From positions 2,316,516 to 2,380,515 of the forward strand of contig CP070719.1 of NCBI GenBank assembly GCA_020350725.1: a stretch of DNA of 64,000 bases. Direction: 5' to 3'. This document shows positions 25,018-33,907 of the stretch, one piece after another. The DNA is from a bacterium. Lineage in GTDB: Bacteria > BMS3Abin14. How positions within the stretch are numbered: the first letter of the stretch is position 1; each line of letters opens with the position of its first letter. The position numbers and the translations under genes were made by a program. The notes under the pieces were generated by a model. The model was not told the origin of the DNA, made no database searches, and worked only from the letters and a program-made list of their open reading frames with translations.

Positions 25018-25794
25018 ATGAAATATCTCGTGGCAGTGATGCTGGTCCTGGGCCTGTCGATGAGCGCCCGCGCCGAGGTGCGGAGCGAGCTGGTGGAATA
25101 CTGGCACGGGGACACGGTCCTGGAGGGTTACCTGGCATGGGACGATTCCGGCGACGGACAGCGCCCGGGCGTCGTCGTTTTTCACGACTGGATGGGTGAA
25201 GGCCCGTTCGACAGGGACGTGGTCAGGAAGCTGGCCGGGATGGGATACATCGCCCTGGCGGCGGATGTCTACGGCAAGGGGGTCAGGCCTAAAGATCAGA
25301 AGGAGGCCGCCCAACAGGCGGGCATCTATCGCGGAGACCGTGGACTCATGCGGGCGAGGGCCAACAGTGCCCTGACCCTCCTGCTCGAGAACGACCTGAC
25401 GGATAAAAACAGGGTCGCAGCCACGGGATATTGCTTCGGCGGCGGTGTGGCCCTCGAGCTGGCCCGGAGCGGAGCGCCCCTCGCCGGGGTCGTGAGCTTC
25501 CACGGCAACCTGGACACCCCGGATCCGAAGGACGCCGGAAACATAAAGGGGAAAATCCTGGTCCTCCACGGAGCGGACGACCCCCTTGTACCTCCTGAGC
25601 AGGTTTCGGCCTTCATCGCGGAGATGCGGTCGGCCGATGTGGACTGGCAGATGGTCCACTACGGCGGCGCCGTGCACGCCTTTACAAACCCCGGTGCGGG
25701 GAACGACAATTCGCGCGGGGCGGCCTTCAACGAGGGGGCGGACAGGCGCTCCTGGCAAGCGATGAGATCGTTCTTTGGTGAGATATTTGACTAA
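25018..25794 (+). CDS. Secreted dienelactone hydrolase-family protein
   Basis: Alpha/beta hydrolase of the dienelactone hydrolase family, 258 residues. An N-terminal signal peptide (MKYLVAVMLVLGLSMSARAEV) suggests periplasmic location. The catalytic triad is visible: Cys in GYCFGGGVALELA, Asp in HGADDPLVPPEQV, and His in GGAVHAFTNPGAG. The cap-region EYWHGDTVLEGYLAWDD and VVVFHDWMGEGPFDRD blocks are typical of the subgroup that acts on unknown ester substrates rather than chlorocatechol products. ATG 25018 has GGAGGAGAGG directly upstream; the frame back to 24967 lacks a signal peptide start. The following PfpI gene is 158 nt away behind a repeat-containing gap. Confidence 0.88.
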   Translation: MKYLVAVMLVLGLSMSARAEVRSELVEYWHGDTVLEGYLAWDDSGDGQRPGVVVFHDWMGEGPFDRDVVRKLAGMGYIALAADVYGKGVRPKDQKEAAQQAGIYRGDRGLMRARANSALTLLLENDLTDKNRVAATGYCFGGGVALELARSGAPLAGVVSFHGNLDTPDPKDAGNIKGKILVLHGADDPLVPPEQVSAFIAEMRSADVDWQMVHYGGAVHAFTNPGAGNDNSRGAAFNEGADRRSWQAMRSFFGEIFD

Positions 25795-25952
25795 GAATCC
25801 ACCATCCAAAGTCCAGGTACCAGGATCCAGAGCGATGAAATGGGATCGCAGTGAAGCTATTGGCGCGATGATCATCCTGATTCCTGAAAACCACTGGTAT
25901 CAGAATTGATGTTTTTTGGATTTTGGCTATTGGATCTGACGGGAGGATCTCC

Positions 25953-26474
25953 ATGAAACTTAAAGGCAAGAGGGTGGCGATCCTGGTGGAGAACCTCTAT
26001 CAGGAGCACGAACTCTGGTATCCCTACTACCGCATGAAGGAAGAGGGCGCCGAGGTCACGGTGGTCGGTCCCCGGACGGACACCTATACCTCCAAGCACG
26101 GCTACCCCGTCCGGGCCGACAGGGCCGCCGAGACGGTGGGCGCCGCCGATTTCGACGCGGTCGTCATCCCCGGGGGTTACGCTCCGGACCATATGCGGCG
26201 TCACCGGCCCATGGTTCGCCTCGTCCACGACATGGTGAAGGGGGAAAAGGTCGTGGCCGCAATCTGCCATGCCGGATGGATGCTGGCGTCCGCCGATGTT
26301 CTCTCCGGAAGAGAGGTGACCGGTTTCTTCGCCATTAAGGACGATCTGGTCCACGCCGGGGCGCGTTACGTCGACGAGGAGGTGGTTCGGGACGGCAACC
26401 TCATCACCTCCCGGATGCCCGATGACCTCCCGGCCTTCTGCAGGACTGTCATCGAGGCCCTGGTGGAAGGTTAG
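25953..26474 (+). CDS. DJ-1/PfpI family protein
   Basis: A 173-residue cytoplasmic class I glutamine amidotransferase-like protein of the PfpI/YhbO group, members of which act as proteases, glyoxalases or protein/nucleotide deglycases. The conserved acidic residue is in VENLYQEHELWYPYYR, the nucleophile elbow is AICHAGWML (Cys followed by His), and the DFDAVVIPGGYAPDHMR segment is typical. The start at ATG 25953 follows GGGAGGATC; the 10 codons upstream are made of the dispersed GATTTTGGATTTTGG-type words. Likely part of a stress-response set; no operon partner. Confidence 0.9.
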   Translation: MKLKGKRVAILVENLYQEHELWYPYYRMKEEGAEVTVVGPRTDTYTSKHGYPVRADRAAETVGAADFDAVVIPGGYAPDHMRRHRPMVRLVHDMVKGEKVVAAICHAGWMLASADVLSGREVTGFFAIKDDLVHAGARYVDEEVVRDGNLITSRMPDDLPAFCRTVIEALVEG

Positions 26475-26739
26475 GAACGTCTGACGGGAGCGTTGGTGAT
26501 CAGTGATTTGTGACTCGTGATTTGTAAATGTGAACCATCGGCCAAAATTATTAGAATACTTAATGTCCAGAGGCAACCACGTATTGAAATGACTATCCAG
26601 GTACATCGCCGGAAAAACGTTTTCAATGATGAGGATACAGTTCACACTTGATCTCGTAACCCCAACCGTAAATTATGGTCTATCCACAGATCACTAATTA
26701 CGAATCACCAATCACGGATAATCTTACTCTGACCAAACC
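26475..26739. repeat. Spacer with family B repeats (GATCACTAATCACGAATCACCAATCAC type)
   Basis: Positions 26493-26532 and 26688-26716 are words of a degenerate repeat built on AATCACxAATCAC and its complement (GATTTGTGACTCGTGATTTGT). The stretch between them (about 26545-26680) is AT-richer and has no gene I can support. Confidence 0.5.
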
Positions 26740-28905
26740 ATGTCCTTCGAGAAGTTCCAATACGTTGTCGGCAGAATGATCGGCACCGAAGAGGGCCGTC
26801 CCGGCTTGACCGGCCTGGCCGCCGGGGACCAGTTCCGTCCGGAAGAGAACGATCCTGAGCAGGTGGCCCAGAACCTGAACGCGGCATTTCTCATCGCACT
26901 CGCCGGTCCCGGCCACCATCTCTACTCGCCCGCTCTCCAGTGCCTGGACCTTCACCGGCAGGACCCGGAATGGGGCCTGGTCGCGTCTTTTCTGAACAAC
27001 TCATTGTTCCAGGTCGAGGAGGAGGTCCGGGACCGGTGCTCCGGAGACCGGCTGTTTGCGGAGGATCTGGACAGCCTGGTCGTCTGGCTTACCGGAAACG
27101 AGGATCCGCAGTTATTCGAGGCTGTGGACAGGGTCTACACCCTCCTCTTTCCCGAAGGGGCGGCCGCCCTGAGGTCCCCCGAGGAACAGGTCAGGTCCCT
27201 TCGGAATAAACGCGGTGTCCGGATAGACCATCTCAATCCCGAACCCGTCACCTCCCCCGGCAGGGAGGTCCTCTTTACCTCCAACGTGCTGCTGACGCTC
27301 CCCCTGGCCGGGACCGATCCGGGTCATCTTCCCCTGTCCCGGGAGATCCGGGATCGGTTGGGAGAGATCTCGCTCGACGAACAGAAGTACTGGTATGACC
27401 ACCCCATACCCCTCGGGATCAAGGCCGACAGGAACGAGGCCGTCTACGGAATGCGGAACCTGGAGGAGGCGATCCGCTGGGAGGTGGATAGGGGAAATAT
27501 GCCGGAGAAAGGCAGGGTGTCCTGTCTCCTGTCGGTGTCGGCGACCCATGACGGCCTGCAGGGGATCGCAAGAAAATATCTTGAGGAGGAGTTCGCCGCC
27601 GCCGGGGTGGGCGGGCATCTCGACCTCTATGTGGTCACCGAGGGTGACGCGGTGGGGTTTCTGGAGGAGGTCCTCCTTCCGGCGGGGAGGAAATACCTTC
27701 GAAAGAGAGACTATGATGACCTGAAAAGGGTCTTCGGCGTCGAGGGCCGGTACGGCCGTCACTACTCGTTTCTCAAGGCCGTCGCCGCTCTCTGGCAGGT
27801 CCTGATCGATCCTGGAATCAGAGCGACGTTCAAGGTCGACCTCGACCAGGTCTTCCCCCAGCGGGAACTGGTTGCCGAGACGGGGAGGTCGGCCTTCGAG
27901 CACCTGATGACGCCCCTCTGGGGGGCCGGTGGCATAGACAGCGATGGAAACCGGGTTGAGCTGGGCATGATCGCCGGGGCCCTTGTCAACGAGGCGGATA
28001 TCGGAAAGGGCCTGTACACCCCCGACGTACGCTGGCCGCCCCTTCCAGACCCAAGTCTCACTTCCACTCCCTCTTCTCCTTCTTCCGCTGCTCCTGTTCC
28101 CCCCCCTTATGTTCTGGAACCCGACCAGTGGGTTTTTTTCAGCCAGCTTCCCCAGGCGCTGTCCACGGAGGCGGAGATGATGGCCCGTTACGATCGGACG
28201 GTTGCCGTGGGGACGGGAGAGTGCCTCCAGCGCGTCCACGTTACCGGAGGGACCACGGGGATCCTCATCGACAGCCTGAGACGGCACCGGCCGTTCACAC
28301 CTACTTTCGTGGCCCGGGCAGAGGACCAGGCCTACCTGATGTCCGTTCTTTACGCCGAGAACGGTGCGAATCTCAGGTACGTGCACGCCGACGGCCTGTT
28401 CATGCGTCATGACAAGGAAGCCTTCGCCCGGGAGGCCATCGAGGCCGCCCGCCTGGGAAAGACGGTGGGGGACCTCGTCAGGATTTTGATCTACACCTCC
28501 TATGCCCGTTCTCTTCCCTGGGGGGCTGACAGGATCAAGGACGCCCTGGACCCCTTCACGGGATGCTTCGTCTCCAGGGTGCCCATCACGGTGACCTGCC
28601 TCAGGATGGCTCTCACCGTCGCCAAAATGTTCCACAACGGGAGCCCGGCCGGAAACGCCGACGCCCGGGACCTGCTGGTCCTGTCGTGCCAAAGACTGGC
28701 AGACCTCGCCGGCCGGATGTCCTTCGACCCATACCCCCTGTCCGCCCGGTTCTGGTCTGAGAGGGAGGGTTGGCATATCTTCTACGACATCCTGGATGAG
28801 CTGGAGGCGGCCCTGGCGAGGGGCGATCAGTATGCTGCGGATCTGAGGGCCAAGGCCCTGGAGGTGGTGGCGGACTGGAAGCTGAGGCTCTCTCCCCCCT
28901 CCTGA
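26740..28905 (+). CDS. Large protein of unknown function, possibly glycosyltransferase-like
   Basis: A 721-residue soluble protein without signal peptide or membrane helices. I do not recognise the family. Features seen: YYWDHPIPLGI-like DHPIPLGIKADRNEAVYGMRNLEEAIRWE, LLSVSATHDGLQGIARKYLEEEF, ATFKVDLDQVFPQRELVAETG (an Asp-x-Asp in a beta-strand context, as in GT-A enzymes), LWGAGGIDSDGNRVELGMIAGALVN, a low-complexity Ser/Pro stretch around residues 445-460 (LTSTPSSPSSAAPVPPP), and RHRPFTPTFVARAEDQAYLMSVL (an acidic E-D-Q motif seen in some GT-A proteins). These are consistent with a nucleotide-sugar transferase but do not prove it. The start ATG 26740 has no strong Shine-Dalgarno. A strong bidirectional terminator follows. 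Confidence 0.7.
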   Translation: MSFEKFQYVVGRMIGTEEGRPGLTGLAAGDQFRPEENDPEQVAQNLNAAFLIALAGPGHHLYSPALQCLDLHRQDPEWGLVASFLNNSLFQVEEEVRDRCSGDRLFAEDLDSLVVWLTGNEDPQLFEAVDRVYTLLFPEGAAALRSPEEQVRSLRNKRGVRIDHLNPEPVTSPGREVLFTSNVLLTLPLAGTDPGHLPLSREIRDRLGEISLDEQKYWYDHPIPLGIKADRNEAVYGMRNLEEAIRWEVDRGNMPEKGRVSCLLSVSATHDGLQGIARKYLEEEFAAAGVGGHLDLYVVTEGDAVGFLEEVLLPAGRKYLRKRDYDDLKRVFGVEGRYGRHYSFLKAVAALWQVLIDPGIRATFKVDLDQVFPQRELVAETGRSAFEHLMTPLWGAGGIDSDGNRVELGMIAGALVNEADIGKGLYTPDVRWPPLPDPSLTSTPSSPSSAAPVPPPYVLEPDQWVFFSQLPQALSTEAEMMARYDRTVAVGTGECLQRVHVTGGTTGILIDSLRRHRPFTPTFVARAEDQAYLMSVLYAENGANLRYVHADGLFMRHDKEAFAREAIEAARLGKTVGDLVRILIYTSYARSLPWGADRIKDALDPFTGCFVSRVPITVTCLRMALTVAKMFHNGSPAGNADARDLLVLSCQRLADLAGRMSFDPYPLSARFWSEREGWHIFYDILDELEAALARGDQYAADLRAKALEVVADWKLRLSPPS

Positions 28906-28911
28906 CTGGGC

Positions 28912-28947
28912 AAAAAAAAGCCCCGGGCATCATGCCCGGGGCCCTTT
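28912..28947. terminator. Bidirectional rho-independent terminator
   Basis: GCCCCGGGCAT (28920-28930) pairs with ATGCCCGGGGC (28932-28942). An A8 run precedes it, giving a U run for the minus-strand cytochrome gene, and CCTTTC follows on the plus strand. It fills the 61-nt gap between two convergent genes. Confidence 0.85.
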
Positions 28948-28966
28948 CGAAACTGGATAATATCAC

Positions 28967-29332
28967 CTATTCCTTGTGGCACTCGTTGCACTTGGTCGGA
29001 CCCTGTCCCTTTTCCTTGTGGCATTCCCGGCAGAGAATGTGAAAGGGGTTTTCCTTGGCGCTCATCACGCTCGGGTCGGGAATGTTCTCATCCTTGCCGT
29101 GGCACTCGAAGCAGCTTCTCTTCTCCTCCTTGCCCTCGTCCTTGTGGTGGCACACGGTGCAGTCGTTATCCTTGGCGTGGGCTGCGTGGGGGAAGACCAC
29201 CGGCGGCTTCTTGTTCTGGGCCTTGTCGATGGTGATCGTCTCGGGCACGTCGGCAAAGGAGATAGCCACTGCCCCCATAAAGGCGACGGCCATGACGGCG
29301 GCGATTAGAAAAATGGTCAACTTCCGGGTCAT
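28967..29332 (-). CDS. Tetraheme class III cytochrome c (cytochrome c3-like)
   Basis: A 121-residue periplasmic multiheme cytochrome. After a signal peptide (MTRKLTIFLIAAVMAVAFMGAVAISFAD) the mature protein has four CxxCH heme sites: CTVCH, CFECH, CRECH and CNECH. Additional His residues for bis-His coordination are visible in FPHAAHAKDND and in the HH of CHHKDEG, and in FHILCRECHKE. The first segment PPVVFPHAAHAKDNDCTVCHHKDEG is typical of class III (c3/c7) cytochromes of sulfate- and metal-reducing bacteria, which shuttle electrons between hydrogenases or quinone-linked complexes and terminal reductases. No membrane partner is encoded next to it. Confidence 0.93.
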   Translation of the reverse strand: MTRKLTIFLIAAVMAVAFMGAVAISFADVPETITIDKAQNKKPPVVFPHAAHAKDNDCTVCHHKDEGKEEKRSCFECHGKDENIPDPSVMSAKENPFHILCRECHKEKGQGPTKCNECHKE

Positions 29333-30027
29333 CTGATGTCCTCCTTACGTCCTTATGTGAATAGGTCCACAGCCTAAAATCCGCAAGAGTCGAGAGGATA
29401 ACAAAACAGATAAATCCAGGCAAGATAATTTACAGTTTTGTGAATTTTTGCCCAAACAGGCCGCCCGGATTTCTGCTCTGTAATATGTTAATACGAGCAG
29501 GCTAGATGAAGGGATACAGCGAGATGATATCGGCATCGAGGGTATGCGAAGGGGGAAGGAACCTGCTGCGAGGGGAAATGAGTCCAGAGGCCCGAGGCCA
29601 GGGTCCCGAGGGGGCGATTTGAAGGTAATGTGTACCGAAGGATCGATGTGGCGAAGTATCGAGGTGGTTAGATCAATAAAGAAGGAACTTAAGGTTGAAT
29701 TGCTCGATACCTCCATACCTCGTTACACCGATACTGACCAGATACCCTGGAACCTCAATCTGCGGACGCGGAGACGAGGAGACACGGGGGAAAAGCGGTT
29801 GTCATTGCGAACCGATTCCCGGGTGAAGCAATCTATATCTGGGAACTGTGAACCCTTCGACAGGCTCCGTTCGACAAGCTCACGGCAGGCAGGGCAGGCC
29901 GTGATCTGTGAACTGTCCTTTTGGATTTTGGATTGATACCTAATCTCTAATTTCTAATGCTCCAATGCTCTGCTTTTCAACCGTGAACTGACTCTCCCCT
30001 TTCCACCCAACCACGGGGCTCCTGCAG
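29333..30027. repeat. 695-bp repeat-bearing intergenic region
   Basis: From about 29333 to 29540 the sequence is AT-richer and probably holds the cytochrome promoter, though I cannot point to clear hexamers. Positions 29801-29833 are a family C element (GTCATTGCGA ... GGTGAAGCAATC), preceded by a GACGCGGAGACGAGGAGACACGG stretch that also precedes other copies. Positions 29853-29898 hold two overlapping copies of a CCCTTCGACAGGCTC word (family E). Positions 29905-29945 hold GTGAACTGTCC and TTTTGGATTTTGGATTG words. Frames in this interval run through the repeats and are not credible. Confidence 0.6.
29801..29833 (+). repeat. Family C repeat copy (solo)
   Basis: GTCATTGCGAACCGATTCCC followed by GGGTGAAGCAATC, with AAAAGCGGTT directly upstream as in the copies at 53.2 and 53.4 kb. 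Confidence 0.65.
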
Positions 30028-32211
30028 TTATCGTCCCCACCGGTTCAGGTCCCAGTCGTAGAACAGGTACTCGAACTCGAGATGCTTCCCTCGGTGAAGA
30101 AGAAAATCCCGGGTCTCGTCCTCGGCCAGGTAGCGGGAGATGAAATCGATGACGCCCGATCGGCCGCCAAAGTCGCCCGCGTACCACCGAAAGATCTCGG
30201 ACAGGAGAACGCGGCCTTCCTCCGGAAAGACAAGCACCTCGGAGGAGTTGACGAAGGCCCTTGCCGCCTCGTCCATCTGAAGGTCGATCCGGGCGGGGTC
30301 GTAGTAGTCTATGGGAGCACAGGACCGGGACCCGCACACCAGGGCGAAGTGAACGCGGGGATCGGGTTCCTCGACCATCCACTTTTTTCTCCGGTCCCAG
30401 GGACGGAAGGGCCCGAAGGGGTAGAAAGGGCCGCGCCGATTGCCCCTGAGGATGCCGTGTTCCACGTCATCCAGGGAAAAATTCCTTCCTCCGATGGCAT
30501 AGGAGATCTTATGGAAGAAACCAGGATAGGTGAGGACGGATCGCTGAACACCAGTGGACACGATGGCGTCAACCACCAGGGTGTTGTAAAGGTTGACCCA
30601 GAAGGCGAGTCGGTCCGTGTGTCCCCTCAGGTTCCCGGGGTCGAAATCCCGGAGCCCGTTGGTCAGGACCCGGTAATCACGGAAACGGTCTGATCCTTTC
30701 AGGGCTTCGTAATCCACCAGGCCGCGCTCGGTGTCGTAAAAGGAGTCCCTCATGGACCGGATGCTCTTCATCAGCTCCCCTGCCAGTTCCCCCGGCGGGC
30801 AGGATGGTTCCTCCGTCCCTGAGTTCAGGGTTCTCCCCGGGGTCATGAGGCTGCGAAGGATCTTCTTCGCCCTGCGCCGGGGTCGGTCCTCCCGGTAGAA
30901 TTCCTCCACCAGGTCGATGAACAGAGCCGCCGTCCAGCTGAAGTCCTCCGATCCGTAGCCCCTGCCCGAGAAGGAATCGAAGTACTCGCGGAATCCGAAG
31001 CGGATGGGAAGTTGAAGGAGATCGCGGCGCAGGGAATCGGCCTTGAGGGTATATCCGTAACGCTTGAGGCCGTGCGTCAGCATCCAGTTGATATTGATCC
31101 ACACCGGACCCCTCCAGTAATTGGTGCGATCGAAATCCTCCTTCCGGGTGTCGTAATTGGGTATGGTGTAGCAGTTACCCTGATGCAGAGAACAGAAGGA
31201 CACCGAATTGAGCCGGCCATAGAGGATATCGGCCTGTTCCCGGGTGGCTGCTCCGGCGAAGAGGGGAAGAAACCCGGACGACGTCTCCGCGTGGATCAGA
31301 GTTCCCGTCACGAGATCGAGGGGATAGAACATCCGGCTGTCCGGGCACCACAGCTTCGTGCGGATCGCCTCGGCAGTCCTTTCCACCCAAGATCGGGGGA
31401 GATCGGCTGATTCGCCGATGATATCAGCGATCCGCACCAGGGATCGATTGGCCCGGCAGAGTATAGAGTTGAAGAGGGGGTCCTGGATGAGGAAGGGGGA
31501 TTCCTCCCGGATGGCGGTCTCGTTGTAGTCCCTATTCCGGAATAGGTCCACCAGGTAGACGTATCGATCGTAGTCATCGTCCGATGGCCTCATCTCTGCC
31601 GAAACGTGGTCCAGGTCTCTTCGGCTGTAGGAGGGCAGGGCATGGCGATCGACGGGGATGGCTTTGAGGGACCCGTCCCAGGCGGGGGAGTTGTCGACAC
31701 CGGATTCCCACGGATGCCTGATGTAGACGAGGCCCTCATCCATTGGATCCCTCTCCCGATAGAGGTATTGATGGAGGGAGAGAAGTCGGGGATAGATCCG
31801 CCTGAGGAAGGGCAGCACGTCCTTTCGTTGGGTGGCGTGGTCGTAGATATGCTCCACGGCGACGGCGTGGATCGGCGGCATGGTGATGCCCGAAGTGATC
31901 CGGTCCCGGGGACAGTGCGGGGATCGGTCCGCCTGCCAGAAGTCCGGTTCGGGAAAGTAGTGTCCGAGGACTTCCGGATTGAAGATGATCTGGGGGAGCA
32001 TGCCGTTGGCCCACTGGCCCGCGAAGAGACTGTCCAGTTCAGCGATAGCTGCCCTGGTATCGTAGTGCGATTTGCCGATGGCGATGAATCCCGAATCCCA
32101 GTTCCACTGGTGGGGGTAGAGGTTCGGAGAGGGTTTGGTGTAGGACCCTGTCCAGTTATTCCTGAGGACCCCCTTGGCTCGGTCGAGATATTTGTCGAAG
32201 ATGCGGGGCAT
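30028..32211 (-). CDS. GH63-type glycoside hydrolase fused to a DUF547 domain
   Basis: A 727-residue protein without an obvious signal peptide. Residues 1 to about 440 match the bacterial GH63 (alpha/alpha)6-barrel group that includes mannosylglycerate and glucosylglycerate hydrolases: NNWTGSYTKPSPNLYPHQWNWDSGFIAIG at the start, HPWESGVDNSPAWDG, and NYWRGPVWININWMLTHGLKRYG. Residues from about 490 are DUF547: LAFWVNLYNTLVVDAIV, HGILRGN, DPRVHFALVCGSRSCAPI and the C-terminal FLLHRGKHLEFEYLFYDWDLN. DUF547 domains resemble Cys/His papain/transglutaminase-like folds, and the ALVCGSRSCAP block contains the conserved Cys. The ATG at 32211 (MPRIF) follows AAAGGA; the longer frame to 32265 starts in repeat words. 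Substrate unproven, but glycosylglycerate osmolytes are the leading guess. Confidence 0.82.
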   Translation of the reverse strand: MPRIFDKYLDRAKGVLRNNWTGSYTKPSPNLYPHQWNWDSGFIAIGKSHYDTRAAIAELDSLFAGQWANGMLPQIIFNPEVLGHYFPEPDFWQADRSPHCPRDRITSGITMPPIHAVAVEHIYDHATQRKDVLPFLRRIYPRLLSLHQYLYRERDPMDEGLVYIRHPWESGVDNSPAWDGSLKAIPVDRHALPSYSRRDLDHVSAEMRPSDDDYDRYVYLVDLFRNRDYNETAIREESPFLIQDPLFNSILCRANRSLVRIADIIGESADLPRSWVERTAEAIRTKLWCPDSRMFYPLDLVTGTLIHAETSSGFLPLFAGAATREQADILYGRLNSVSFCSLHQGNCYTIPNYDTRKEDFDRTNYWRGPVWININWMLTHGLKRYGYTLKADSLRRDLLQLPIRFGFREYFDSFSGRGYGSEDFSWTAALFIDLVEEFYREDRPRRRAKKILRSLMTPGRTLNSGTEEPSCPPGELAGELMKSIRSMRDSFYDTERGLVDYEALKGSDRFRDYRVLTNGLRDFDPGNLRGHTDRLAFWVNLYNTLVVDAIVSTGVQRSVLTYPGFFHKISYAIGGRNFSLDDVEHGILRGNRRGPFYPFGPFRPWDRRKKWMVEEPDPRVHFALVCGSRSCAPIDYYDPARIDLQMDEAARAFVNSSEVLVFPEEGRVLLSEIFRWYAGDFGGRSGVIDFISRYLAEDETRDFLLHRGKHLEFEYLFYDWDLNRWGR

Positions 32212-32365
32212 CGGATTGGAGTCCTTTAATCCAAAATCCAAAAATGTGAGTTCTCGAAAAAACACTGATGTTGAGCGCTTATTTGGGAGATTCCCCTACG
32301 AAAGAAGTCCGTTTCCTTCATCCCGGTTTAGTTTTGGATTTTGGATCTAGGACTTTGGATTCTCC

Positions 32366-33754
32366 TCATTCCCTGTCCACCAGGGCGAACAGGTTGTTCA
32401 GGCTCTCTGCCAGAGTGGGATGGGCGAAGATCATGTTCCTCAGGTCACTGTGGGTCAGACCTCCCACCATGGCCATCTGAACCACGGCCATGAGCTCTCC
32501 CCCCTCCATGCCCAGTGCGGTGAAGCCCAGTATCCTGCCTGTACCCGAATCCACCAGAGCCTTCAAGAACCCCCTGGTCTCGTCCACCTCGAGGGCTCTG
32601 GCGACGTGGGCCATGGGCATCCTGACCACCTTGAAATCGAGCCCCCGCTCTCCGGCTTCCCTCTCCGACAGGCCTACCCTGCCCAGCTGGGGGTCGATGA
32701 ACACCACGTAGGGCAAAAGACGGTCGGAGATTGTGGCGTCACCGCCGTCGAGGAGATTCTGTCGGATGACCCGGTAGTCGTCGTAGGCGATGTGGGTGAA
32801 GGCCGGACCTCCCTTGACATCCCCCAGGGCAAAAATCCCGGGCACCGAGGTGCGGAGCCTGTCATCTACCCTGATGTAGCCCTTCTCGTCCACCTCAATG
32901 CCGGCGGCGCCCAGGTTGAGCATGTCGGTATTCGGGGTCCTCCCGGCGGCCACCAGCAGATGGGAGCCGGTCAGGGTTTCCTCACCCTCCTGACAGGTGA
33001 GGGCAAGGTGGATCGTTCCGTCGTTATCCTGGGTGGCGCTGCGCGTGTCAGCCTGGAGAATGATCCGAATTCCGTCCTCAGCGAAGATCTCCTGGATGGC
33101 CTCTGCCACATCGGCGTCCTCCCGGCTGAGAACGTGTTGCCCCCGGTGGATGATTGTGACCCGGGCCCCGAACCTGCGGTACATGCGGCCGAACTCCATG
33201 CCCACATAACCGCCCCCGACAACCAGCAGGTGATCCGGAACGGCGTCAAGCTCCATGATGGAGGCGTTGTCCAGGATGGAGCAGTCGGACAATCCCTCGA
33301 TGTCCGGGGATGCAGGCCTGGTACCGGTATCGATGAAGATCCTCTCGGCCGTCATTCGGCTCTCACCGCCGTCATTCAGGTTGACCTCGATCTCATCCGG
33401 CCCCCTGAACCTCGCCTCCCCGAAGAAAATGTTAACTCCCTTGCGCTCCAGCTTGGCTCTGTCCCCTTCTCTGAACCCGGAAACGATGTCCCGCTTCCTC
33501 TTCCGGACCCTTCTCATGTCCACCGACACCGGTCCTGTGACATTCACCCCGTAATCGGCCGCCCTTCCCACCACATAGGCCACCCTGCCGCTGGACTCCA
33601 TGGTCTTGGTGGGTGAACAGCCCACGTTGACGCAGGACCCCCCGATGTGCTCCCGTTCTATCAGGGCCACCTTCCGGCCGGACACCGCCAGTTTGACGGC
33701 CAGCGGGTTGCCGGCCTGGCCGCTGCCGATTATGATGGCGTCATAGCGTTCCAA
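32366..33754 (-). CDS. Pyridine nucleotide-disulfide oxidoreductase, MerA-like
   Basis: A 462-residue class I flavin disulfide reductase. FAD site GSGQAGNPLAVKLA, redox-active disulfide in GGSCVNVGCSPTKTM (C-x4-C), NAD(P) site VVGGGYVGMEFGRMYRRFG, FAD-ribityl contact GIFALGDVKGGPAFTHIA, and the C-terminal His of the active-site dyad in IFAHPTLAESL. It lacks an N-terminal heavy-metal-binding domain and the Cys pair that MerA has at its C-terminus, so mercuric reduction is doubtful; the subgroup is usually labelled mercuric reductase. The TTG start at 33754 follows GGAAAGGA. Neighbouring minus-strand genes are sugar enzymes, with about 150 nt on either side. Confidence 0.87.
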   Translation of the reverse strand: MERYDAIIIGSGQAGNPLAVKLAVSGRKVALIEREHIGGSCVNVGCSPTKTMESSGRVAYVVGRAADYGVNVTGPVSVDMRRVRKRKRDIVSGFREGDRAKLERKGVNIFFGEARFRGPDEIEVNLNDGGESRMTAERIFIDTGTRPASPDIEGLSDCSILDNASIMELDAVPDHLLVVGGGYVGMEFGRMYRRFGARVTIIHRGQHVLSREDADVAEAIQEIFAEDGIRIILQADTRSATQDNDGTIHLALTCQEGEETLTGSHLLVAAGRTPNTDMLNLGAAGIEVDEKGYIRVDDRLRTSVPGIFALGDVKGGPAFTHIAYDDYRVIRQNLLDGGDATISDRLLPYVVFIDPQLGRVGLSEREAGERGLDFKVVRMPMAHVARALEVDETRGFLKALVDSGTGRILGFTALGMEGGELMAVVQMAMVGGLTHSDLRNMIFAHPTLAESLNNLFALVDRE

Positions 33755-33907
33755 TTTGTTGTCCTTTCCGATCCATGATTCCCTCTTGGCATCCCACGCA
33801 GTATGGGCGAATAGGAGAGCGGGTGAGTGGGAGACAGATCGCTTTTTCTCCCCCTCTCCGTTTCTCCCCCTCTCCCCCTCTAGAGATCCTTCCTCTTCGG
33901 GAGGATC

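Noticed and set aside
29544-29936. A 130-codon plus-strand gene
   Set aside because: The frame consists largely of dispersed repeat words (families C and E) and is not protein-like.
32366-33754. Calling the flavin disulfide reductase merA
   Set aside because: It has the C-x4-C redox pair but neither the N-terminal metal-binding domain nor the C-terminal vicinal cysteines of true mercuric reductases, and no mer operon genes are adjacent.
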